DNA from: an uncultured Akkermansia sp.
Lineage (GTDB): Bacteria; Verrucomicrobiota; Verrucomicrobiia; Verrucomicrobiales; Akkermansiaceae
Reading direction: 5' to 3'
Length of the DNA stretch: 64,000 bases
Assembly: GCA_949296365.1 (NCBI GenBank)
Contig: CASFPZ010000005.1
Span: 45,739-109,738, forward strand
The notes beneath the pieces were generated by a model. That model saw only the letters and a list, made by a program, of their open reading frames with translations, did not search any database and had not been told where the DNA came from. Below are positions 52,231 to 59,423 of the stretch, in pieces. How positions within the stretch are numbered: position 1 is the stretch's first letter; each line of letters begins with the position of its first letter. The position numbers and the translations under genes are program-made.

Positions 52231-53640
52231 ATGCAAAACGATCAGGAACAGTGCTCAGCTCTATGGTCCAAGATTACTGGGCTTCTTTGCGGTAAGATCT
52301 GCCAAGAAAGCTACGAACGTTGGTTTCCCAGGTTGGTACTTGTGGAGGATACCGGAACGCATTTGATCCTGGCCTCGGACGACGAAATGTGTCTTGTTTG
52401 GGTAGAGAGCAACTATGCCAATCTCATTCAGGAGGCTGCTTTACTGGTGCTTGAAGGCCCCAGATTGCTTGAATTTCGTTCACTCAATGAAACAAACGAT
52501 CATGAGACAGAGGCTGTCGAACCTGAGAAGACAAAGAAATTAAAAACGGCCATGGTACCACGTGGCAAGAGCGTTTCTGCGAGTTTAGGTGGTAATTTGA
52601 ATCCTAATTACACATTTGAGAATTTTGTGGTTGGGCAAAGTAATCAATTTGCTCATGCTGTAAGTTTTGCTGTGGCTTCGTCGGATACTGCATTGTACAA
52701 TCCTTTGTTCATTCATGGTGGGTCTGGACTTGGTAAGACACATTTGATGCAGGCCATTGGTAACGAGATTCTCCGTCGGCGTCCTGAATTAAATGTCCTG
52801 TATTTATCCTGCGAGCAGTTTTTAAATGAATTTGTCGATTCGATTCAAACCAAAAGGCAGGCGAAATTTCGGAATAAGTACCGGAAGGTTGATGTTCTGC
52901 TTGTTGATGACGTGCAGTTTTTGGGGGGAAACAAGGGACATACACGAGAAGAGTTTTTCCATACATTCAATATCTTGTTCAACGATGATAAGCAGATCGT
53001 GTTAAGTTCTGATCGTCCTGCAAGTGAAATTTCTAATTTGGAACCTCGTCTGACTTCGCGTTTCGAATCCGGGATGACGGTGGAAGTTCAGAGTCCAAAC
53101 ATGGAGACACGGATGGCCATTCTTCGGCAAAAACGCCAGCAGTGGAAGGTCAATGTCAGCGACGATATTCTTATGTTTTTGGCGGAGCACATTTGCCGAA
53201 ACATTCGGCGACTTGAGGGAGGATTGATGCGCATAGCTACCTTTGCTTCATTGTCTGGCGATATGCCCAATCTTGAACACGCGCAACATTTACTACGCGA
53301 TATTCTGAGTAAGGAAATTTCTTGTCAAATCACCATTGAAGCTATTCAACGTTGTGTTTCCTCGCATTTCGATATCCGTATGTCTGATATGTCCAGCAAA
53401 CGGCGTCCTGCAAGTATTGCGTTTCCTCGTCAAATTGCCATGTACTTAAGCCGTCAACTAACGCAAGCTTCGTTGCAAGACATTGGAGCGGCCTTTGGTG
53501 GACGGGATCATGGAACTGTCATTCATGCTAACAAAACAATTGAAAGCAAGATTGCTTCAGATACGGCATTTAAAACCCTGATCGAAAGTATCCAGGAAGA
53601 GCTCTACCGAGAAGAAAAAAAGGAGGAAAGTTTCAGCTGA
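52231..53640 (+). CDS. dnaA: Chromosomal replication initiator DnaA
   Basis: AAA+ initiator of chromosome replication. The 469-residue protein has a domain I (residues 1-85: LWSKITGLLCGKICQESYERWF), a short linker, the AAA+ core with Walker A HGGSGLGKTHLMQAIG, Walker B VDVLLVDDVQFLGG, and LSSDRPASEISNLEPRLTSRFESG (Arg-finger and DnaA signature), and domain IV with ISDIGAAFGGRDHGTVIHANKTI, the helix-turn-helix that reads DnaA boxes; the usual T in GGRDHTTV is G here. Domain II is short. dnaN, gyrB and other usual neighbours are absent. It is followed after 86 bp by fabI. Confidence 0.95.
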   Translation: MQNDQEQCSALWSKITGLLCGKICQESYERWFPRLVLVEDTGTHLILASDDEMCLVWVESNYANLIQEAALLVLEGPRLLEFRSLNETNDHETEAVEPEKTKKLKTAMVPRGKSVSASLGGNLNPNYTFENFVVGQSNQFAHAVSFAVASSDTALYNPLFIHGGSGLGKTHLMQAIGNEILRRRPELNVLYLSCEQFLNEFVDSIQTKRQAKFRNKYRKVDVLLVDDVQFLGGNKGHTREEFFHTFNILFNDDKQIVLSSDRPASEISNLEPRLTSRFESGMTVEVQSPNMETRMAILRQKRQQWKVNVSDDILMFLAEHICRNIRRLEGGLMRIATFASLSGDMPNLEHAQHLLRDILSKEISCQITIEAIQRCVSSHFDIRMSDMSSKRRPASIAFPRQIAMYLSRQLTQASLQDIGAAFGGRDHGTVIHANKTIESKIASDTAFKTLIESIQEELYREEKKEESFS

Positions 53641-53726
53641 AGGTTCTTGATTAGAGAAGACTTTATATTTCGACGGAAAATTTTGGACTGGAATAATAGG
53701 TAGAAATTAGGCAAAATACGGTTGTT

Positions 53727-54512
53727 ATGTCGAATTCTAAATTGTTAGAGGGCAAAGTAGGCGTTGTGGTGGGCGTAGCTAACAAGCGCAGTATAGCGTA
53801 TCACATTGCTAAGGCCTGGCACGATGCAGGAGCTAAATTGATTTTCAATTACCAGGGTGAACGTTTGAAGGATGGAGTGTTGAAACTTGTTCATGAGACC
53901 TTTGGTGAAGATACTTCTGTTTTCCCCTGCGATGTGAGTAGCGATGAATCGATTGCCGAATTTTTTGAACAAGTTAAGACTGTGGCACCACAAGTTGACT
54001 GCATGTTGCATTCGGTAGCATTTGCCCCCAAGGAAGCTTTAGGTGGTAGTTTCATGGAGATCAAGCGTGATGACTTTAAGACGTCTCTGGATATATCGGC
54101 CTATTCATTGATTGCTTTGTCACGAGCTGTTGAACCTTTGATGGTTGACAAAGGAAGTATCATTGCGATGACTTACATGGGATCTGTGAAGGTCATCCCT
54201 AACTACAACCTTATGGGCGTATCGAAGGCTGCGCTGGAATGTTCTATGCGTTACCTGGCTTACGAATTGGGGAGAACTCGTCGTATTCGTGTGAATTGTA
54301 TTAGCGCTGGCCCCGTGCAGACTCTAGCTGCCCGCGGTGTTGCTGGTTTTACAAAAATGTTCGACGTATACCAAGATCGTGCCCCGCTTCAACGTTCTTG
54401 CGAAGGTGAAGAATTAGGAGCTTTGGGTACGTTTCTGGCTAGCGATGGGGCAGCCTCGATCACTGGGCAAGTAATGTACATTGACGGTGGGTATAGTTCG
54501 ACAGGAATGTAA
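53727..54512 (+). CDS. fabI: Enoyl-[acyl-carrier-protein] reductase (NADH)
   Basis: Reduces trans-2-enoyl-ACP in fatty acid elongation; the FabI type is the target of triclosan-like inhibitors. The 261-residue SDR protein has the FabI cofactor motif VVGVANKRSIAYHIAK, the FNYQGERLKDGV region, SIIAMTYMGSVKVIPNYNLMGVSKAAL (catalytic Tyr-x6-Lys: YNLMGVSK) and VQTLAARGVAGF. Full length (E. coli 262). It ends in a strong terminator just before the first transposon-like element. No Shine-Dalgarno motif is evident before the ATG. Confidence 0.95.
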   Translation: MSNSKLLEGKVGVVVGVANKRSIAYHIAKAWHDAGAKLIFNYQGERLKDGVLKLVHETFGEDTSVFPCDVSSDESIAEFFEQVKTVAPQVDCMLHSVAFAPKEALGGSFMEIKRDDFKTSLDISAYSLIALSRAVEPLMVDKGSIIAMTYMGSVKVIPNYNLMGVSKAALECSMRYLAYELGRTRRIRVNCISAGPVQTLAARGVAGFTKMFDVYQDRAPLQRSCEGEELGALGTFLASDGAASITGQVMYIDGGYSSTGM

Positions 54513-54540
54513 AACAGAGCCGAGATTGTTGTTTTTTGTT

Positions 54541-54577
54541 AAGCTCCCTGCACGATTGTTCTGCAGGGAGCTTTTTT
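54541..54577 (+). terminator. Strong terminator of fabI
   Basis: Perfect 11-bp stem AGCTCCCTGCA/TGCAGGGAGCT with a 9-nt loop followed by TTTTTT. It lies 29 bp after the fabI stop codon and just before the first transposon-like element at 54596. Confidence 0.92.
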
Positions 54578-54595
54578 GTTAGGACAATACTTATC

Positions 54596-54984
54596 ATTAG
54601 TGTCCGGTAAAACTTTTTGAGAAAGTTGCCCTTTAAGGTTGTTCTATGCGGAGAGTGTTGAGAATCTCAAAACCCCAATTTGGGAAAGTCTTATTGTTAA
54701 CCTGCTCGCATGGTGTTATGCAGAGTTTCAGAAATGAGTAGAACCTCTTTGGAGCGAGTTCGACGCTCAGATTTGAGGTTCATGCGCTACGAGAACTGTT
54801 ACACGTCTTCGAAAAAATAGGGAAGGGACTAGGTAAAAATGTTTAAAAGTCGGTAAGAAACCTTCAGAAACCCTCCTTGTTTTAATTGGAGAGCTTACTT
54901 TTTCAAAAGGACATCCGCAACATCCGTTTGATGGGTGTTGCGGACGCCCTGATACTGTCTTATCCGTTTTTACCAGACACTAAT
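54596..54984. mobile_element. Non-coding transposon-like element A, left of the P-type ATPase gene
   Basis: About 389 bp with terminal inverted repeats: the left end begins ATTAGTGTCCGGTAAAAC and the right end, read inward, ATTAGTGTCTGGTAAAAAC. It is similar over most of its length to element B (57058-57537) in the same orientation, sharing blocks such as TTGAGAAAGTTGCCCTTTAA and CAGATTTGAGGTTCATG. Near its right end there is a 12-bp hairpin (54914-54925 / 54933-54944). No intact transposase is present, so this is a MITE or a decayed IS. Confidence 0.75.
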
Positions 54985-55101
54985 GAACTGGAACAAACTA
55001 GAAAAGAAAACAATTTCGATTTTGGAAGTTTCCCTCAATGAGAAAAACGAATGTTGATAACAACATGCTATGGTAGATTGATTCATGCAATTGGTTTTAT
55101 G

Positions 55102-57003
55102 TCAATTTAGCTTTGATGGGCGAGGTTGCCATTTAAGGAGGAAAGCAGAATGAGCGATGACGACTACTGAACCAGCGTTGTGGACTAGCGCTCCAATGAC
55201 GGGAGTAAGAATACCAGTCATGGCCAGTAAGATCGCGGCGAAATTGAGTGCCATTGCTGCGACGATGTTCCAACGGATGGTTTTCATCATTTTTTGGGCT
55301 AATTGCATGAGGTGAGGTAATTCTATGAGGGCATCGTTGATTAAGACGATATCTGCAGCGTCAGCGGCGATGTCGCTTCCTATCCCTCCCATGGCAATAC
55401 CCACATCGGCTTTTTTGAGGGCGGGGGCATCGTTGATGCCGTCGCCGATCATACAAACTCGTCCTGCTTCTTGTTGAACACGATCGATGACTCTCAGTTT
55501 GTCCTCTGGTGTGCAATCTGCATGGACATGTTGGATGCCAATCAACCCTGCGATATGCGATGCTGTGTGTTGATGGTCTCCCGTGAGGAGCATGGGGGTG
55601 AGTTTCAACCTTTGCTGAAGTTGACTCATGGCCGATGGTGCATCATCTCTCAATACGTCCGACAAAACAATGTAACCTGCCATTTGCTGATCGATTCCAA
55701 TGAAGACGATTGTACTGCCAGTTGCCCGGTGGTTTCTGATATCCATCGCCAAGGATTGGGGAATTACAATACCTTTGGATTGAAACAAATCTGCATTGCC
55801 CACTAAAATGTATTTCCCGTCTAAAATAGCCTGCACTCCTAATCCAGGGTAGGTGTCAAATTTGTCAGTAGATTCTTGGTTCACTGTGGCGCTTTGGGAA
55901 TTGTGAGAGGAGATAGCTTTGCCTAACGGATGTTCAGAACGACTTTCAGCTTGTGCGGCAAGCTGCAGTAATTGGGCATCTGAAACCCCAGGGATGATGC
56001 TTTTGACTGCTTTGACTCTCGGCGTGCCACAAGTCAAAGTCCCCGTCTTATCAAAGATGATGTGGGTTACAGGGGCAAGACGTTCTAAAGCATCTCCCTC
56101 TCTTACAAGAAAACCATGTTTGGCTGCGTTGCCAATGGCTGCCATGATTGCTGTAGGCGTAGCTAACACTAGCGCACAGGGGCAAAAAACAACAAGAATG
56201 GTAACTGCTCTGATAATTTCTCCGCTGATTACCCACGTCAAAATAGCACTGACTAAAGCGATGGCGACAATCCAAGTTGCCCAGCGATCTGCTAATCTGA
56301 CTATTTTGTTCTTGTTGGTGTTGGCTGATTTAACTAGGCGAATCATCCTTTGCAACGAGCTGTCTTCTCCTACTCGGGTCGCTTTCATGTCGAAAGCTCC
56401 ATACTGATTGACTGTACCACTGTATACTTCATCGTCTTTCCCTTTGTCTTCCGGCATTGATTCTCCCGTCATGATTGATTGATCAATGGAGGTTTGCCCT
56501 GAGCAAATTATCCCATCTACGGGGATGGTTTCTCCGGGCAATACTCGTAATAAATCGCCAATTTTTACTGCATCCGCTGCAATAATGTGCTCCCGTCCCC
56601 CAGATACAACCCGTGCCGTCCTGGGAGTTAGTTGAACCAGTCTCTCAATGCCAGCACGTGCTTTAGATACAGTCAGATGTTCCAGGATTTCTCCTAATTG
56701 CATGATGAAGGCGATTTCGCCTGCTGCAAATTCCTCTCCAATAATGATCGAAGCAATTAACGCCATAGAGACTAATACCCCCGCCTTGATGTCTCTCCTC
56801 ATGATTAAGCCTTCGCCTGCTTCCCATACGATCGGAATACCACAGATGATAATTGATATCCATGCAAGATCAATGGGACACCCTAAATTCCCAAACATGC
56901 TGGCCAATAATCCTAACCCCGATGCGACTAATCCAACTAAAACTCCTAGATTTTTCCAACTCATCCACCAGGGTGTTTTCTTTTCAGTGTTGTTTTTTTT
57001 CAT
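55102..57003 (-). CDS. Heavy-metal-transporting P1B-type ATPase
   Basis: Inner-membrane metal export pump of about 633 residues. Motifs: TGES (SIMTGESMPED), the transmembrane CPC (VVFCPCALVLATPTAIMAAIG), phosphorylation site FDKTGTLTCGTP, the P1B HP motif (SRSEHPLGKAI) and GDGINDAPALKKADVGIAMG. The last helices read NFAAILLAMTGILTPVIGALVHNAGS. There is no N-terminal CxxC metal-binding domain. Metal specificity (Zn/Cd/Co/Cu class) is not settled. I chose ATG 57003-57001 (MKKNNTEKK) because the promoter overlaps the upstream alternative (57054). It lies alone between elements A and B, suggesting acquisition as cargo. Confidence 0.92.
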   Translation of the reverse strand: MKKNNTEKKTPWWMSWKNLGVLVGLVASGLGLLASMFGNLGCPIDLAWISIIICGIPIVWEAGEGLIMRRDIKAGVLVSMALIASIIIGEEFAAGEIAFIMQLGEILEHLTVSKARAGIERLVQLTPRTARVVSGGREHIIAADAVKIGDLLRVLPGETIPVDGIICSGQTSIDQSIMTGESMPEDKGKDDEVYSGTVNQYGAFDMKATRVGEDSSLQRMIRLVKSANTNKNKIVRLADRWATWIVAIALVSAILTWVISGEIIRAVTILVVFCPCALVLATPTAIMAAIGNAAKHGFLVREGDALERLAPVTHIIFDKTGTLTCGTPRVKAVKSIIPGVSDAQLLQLAAQAESRSEHPLGKAISSHNSQSATVNQESTDKFDTYPGLGVQAILDGKYILVGNADLFQSKGIVIPQSLAMDIRNHRATGSTIVFIGIDQQMAGYIVLSDVLRDDAPSAMSQLQQRLKLTPMLLTGDHQHTASHIAGLIGIQHVHADCTPEDKLRVIDRVQQEAGRVCMIGDGINDAPALKKADVGIAMGGIGSDIAADAADIVLINDALIELPHLMQLAQKMMKTIRWNIVAAMALNFAAILLAMTGILTPVIGALVHNAGSVVVIAHSAFLLKWQPRPSKLN

Positions 57004-57012
57004 TGCGCAATC

Positions 57013-57041
57013 AATATACCCATACGGGTACTGGTTTGCAA
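57013..57041 (-). promoter_or_regulatory. P-type ATPase promoter with an operator-like dyad in the spacer
   Basis: On the minus strand TTGCAA (57041-57036) and TATATT (57018-57013) are separated by exactly 17 bp. The spacer and -10 edge contain TACCC-GTAT-GGGTA (57017-57030), an inverted repeat resembling CsoR/ArsR/MerR-type metal-sensor operators. The -10 ends 9 bp before the chosen ATG, so the transcript would start at or within a few nt of the start codon (leaderless or nearly so). Function is inferred; no metal regulator gene is adjacent. Confidence 0.6.
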
Positions 57042-57057
57042 AGAGTAAAAACAAACC

Positions 57058-57537
57058 ACTAGCGCCTGGTAAAACTTTTTGAGAAAGTTGCCCTTTAAGG
57101 TCGTTCTATGAGGAGAGTGCTGAGAACCTTAAAACTCCAATTTTTGGGAGTTCTTCCAATTGGTTCCTTTCCATGAGGCAAAGATTGCATTTTTCCTCAA
57201 ATTACACCACAAAAATCCCCACTAAATTCCTACTGCTCCGAGTCTTATTGTTGATCTGCTCAGCATAGTGTTGTGCAGAGGTTCAGAATGTGTAGAACTT
57301 CTTTGGATTGGTTCCGACACTCAGATTTGAGGTTCATGTACGGCGAGAACCGTTTCACTTTTTTAAGGGATAAGAAAAAGACTAGGTAAAACAACTCCAG
57401 GAAAACGAGGTTGGATCTCCTGAAGTAACCTTTTTTGATAGGGGGGCTTATTTTTTCACAAGACTATCCGTAAGGTCCGTTTTATGGGCATTGTGAACAC
57501 CTCAATCTAGTCTTATTCGTTCTTACCGGACACTAAT
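57058..57537. mobile_element. Non-coding transposon-like element B, right of the P-type ATPase gene
   Basis: About 480 bp, direct copy of element A with about 100 bp of extra sequence (roughly 57150-57250) absent from A. The left end is diverged (ACTAGCGCCTGGTAAAAC); the right end read inward is ATTAGTGTCCGGTAAGAAC. Element B starts 17 bp from the ATPase -35 box. No transposase ORF was found. Small indels between A and B suggest long separate decay. The remaining 57538-57661 holds no gene. Confidence 0.75.
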
Positions 57538-57661
57538 GTAATTAAATGTGCTTTTACAACCTTATAGGGGAGCTTTTCTGGGGAATTTGAGATCCATAAA
57601 TCAAAGAAATTTTCGAAATATAGCAGACTGAAGATAACGAATTGCTTTTGTGTAATTGACG

Positions 57662-57693
57662 AAAAAGAGGGTGTATCGTTCATTACGACACCC
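57662..57693 (-). terminator. Terminator of the pur operon
   Basis: On the minus strand GGGTGTCGT ... ACG-AT-ACACCC forms a 9-bp stem with a 2-nt bulge and 5-nt loop (AATGA), followed by T and CTTTTT. It is 43 bp beyond the epimerase-like gene stop codon. Confidence 0.7.
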
Positions 57694-57735
57694 CCTTGAA
57701 AGTCTAATTGATCTTAGCTGCATATAAGGAGGACA

Positions 57736-58629
57736 TTATTGATCTGTTGATTCTGAAACAACCGATATCTCCTGAACAGGTACAGTTGTTTGAGTTTCTG
57801 ATATTTCTGCTGTTGATTCAGTTTCTTGAGTTTGATTCCCTTCTTTTGGAGTAGGGTGTTCCAAAATTTCTTTAATACAGCTAATGATTGACTCTTTGTC
57901 TATGATATAACCAGTCATGGGATCGTGCCAGAAATAGGAAACCTGAGATTTTCGGTTACTACCCATAGGGTCGGAAGGATGAGCAATTGGCAAACGATCT
58001 TGGAGTTCTGGTGCAACTTGTTCGAAAATTTCGAAAGTAGTCACAGGAGCCGAGGCAAGGTTGGCAGAGAAGAGTCCGCACTTCCACGCAGTGTCGACAT
58101 CGGCAATGATATGAGAAATTGGGTAGAACTGGTGGCGTTCCAATAAGGGAAGAGGCAAGGTTCCTTCGGTAGCAGTTGCATTGATAATGGTGTCGATGAC
58201 GGGAGAGAAACCTTGGCCTAGCCCTAATATTTCGGGAAGACGGACAGTAAGAACTCGACCGAATTGAAGATTGATGTAGTCTCTAAATTTGATTTGAGCG
58301 TTCAAAACTGGGTCGTCACTGGACTGTAATTGTTCCGTTGATTCATCAGCGTCCTCAGGAAGTAGATCAAACGTAGTCAAAAAGGTGAGACGTTCTACCT
58401 TGGTTTCGTGGAGGAATTGAGTGAGTTGCTCCAATTGGTGAATATACTGACTGGCATTTACAGCAATAGGCCCATCCCAAAGGATAGGATCGATGAGAAG
58501 AAGCTCTCCAAAACTCTGATTGCGTAAGAGTTCCCAGTTGACTGGGTCGAACAGATAATCAAAGAAACGCTGTTTAGTCCATAAATGGCCGAGCAGACAA
58601 GATGAACCAATGATGCCGGTATTGATCAT
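57736..58629 (-). CDS. NAD(P)-dependent epimerase/dehydratase-like protein, function unclear
   Basis: A 297-residue protein with a Rossmann-like glycine motif at the N-terminus (GIIGSSCLLGHLW), a central RLPEILGLGQGFSPVIDTI segment like RmlD-type dTDP-sugar enzymes, and DVDTAWKCG, also common in that group. The last 45 residues are Glu/Thr/Gln-rich (low complexity). I do not see the canonical Tyr-x3-Lys catalytic pair of extended SDRs, so activity is doubtful. It is the last gene of the pur operon, 42 bp after purQ. It could be a surface-polysaccharide gene or a divergent member without enzyme function. Confidence 0.45.
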   Translation of the reverse strand: MINTGIIGSSCLLGHLWTKQRFFDYLFDPVNWELLRNQSFGELLLIDPILWDGPIAVNASQYIHQLEQLTQFLHETKVERLTFLTTFDLLPEDADESTEQLQSSDDPVLNAQIKFRDYINLQFGRVLTVRLPEILGLGQGFSPVIDTIINATATEGTLPLPLLERHQFYPISHIIADVDTAWKCGLFSANLASAPVTTFEIFEQVAPELQDRLPIAHPSDPMGSNRKSQVSYFWHDPMTGYIIDKESIISCIKEILEHPTPKEGNQTQETESTAEISETQTTVPVQEISVVSESTDQ

Positions 58630-58671
58630 GAGCGGAGTTTAGGGAAAAGAAGGTGATTTTTCTTGCAGAGG

Positions 58672-59382
58672 TCAATTTAATGCGTCGAAAGCTGATTTGA
58701 AGAGGTAATATCCCCACCCCCAGTTTGGATCACCAGCCCAATCAGGATCGTAGTGACGGTTGGGACGGAGGAAACGTTCGGGATGAGGCATAAGACCCAT
58801 TGCGCGACCCGTTGCATCCTGAAGACCAGCAATTCGACATGACGAACCATTGTGGTTGTCGGCATATTGAAGAGCTACAAGACCATTAGACAAATATTTT
58901 TCAGCTTGGCCGGGCTCGGTAACGAGACGACCTTCTGCATGGGCTGAGGGGAGTTCAAATTCCGCTGGGAGTAATTGGAGAAATGGCGATTTATCAGAAA
59001 CTTTGATGAGTCGATCCCACATGCATTCGAAGCGTTCGCTCTTGTTGTTGATGAGACTGGCAGCAGGAAGAATACCGAGTTTTGTGAGGATTTGGAAACC
59101 GTTGCAGATGCCAAGGATAAAACCACCGTTGGCATGCCGCTTGTGAAGGGCATCACCTAGGAAACGTTCGGTTTCCAACTGAGCGAGTCGTCCGCTCATG
59201 ACATAATCGCCGTAACTGAATCCGCCGCTAAGCACAATTAATTGGGCTTTGTCGACATGAGACTGGGTTGCCGTAGCGATAGGTTGAATTCTGGTAGAGA
59301 ACCCGGCGTTCGCGAGAGCCAGTTCTGTTTCGGCATCGCAGTTGGTTCCCGGATATTTGAGAAGAAGGGCGTGTGGCTTCAT
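58672..59382 (-). CDS. purQ: Phosphoribosylformylglycinamidine synthase glutaminase subunit PurQ
   Basis: Glutaminase that supplies ammonia to PurL for FGAM formation in purine synthesis. The 236-residue class I glutamine amidotransferase has the nucleophile C93 in FILGICNGFQIL and the His200/Glu202 of MGLMPHPERFL, plus the early GxNCD segment (YPGTNCDAETE). Stand-alone PurQ of normal size. It lies 41 bp downstream of purL, with the epimerase-like gene following. Confidence 0.95.
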   Translation of the reverse strand: MKPHALLLKYPGTNCDAETELALANAGFSTRIQPIATATQSHVDKAQLIVLSGGFSYGDYVMSGRLAQLETERFLGDALHKRHANGGFILGICNGFQILTKLGILPAASLINNKSERFECMWDRLIKVSDKSPFLQLLPAEFELPSAHAEGRLVTEPGQAEKYLSNGLVALQYADNHNGSSCRIAGLQDATGRAMGLMPHPERFLRPNRHYDPDWAGDPNWGWGYYLFKSAFDALN

Positions 59383-59423
59383 AGGCTGGGGTTAGATTGT
59401 TGGATATTGCGAGCGTGATGGAA

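Noticed and set aside
57004..57054. P-type ATPase start at ATG 57054
   Set aside because: The promoter and operator-like dyad lie inside this extension, and the residues are not family-like.
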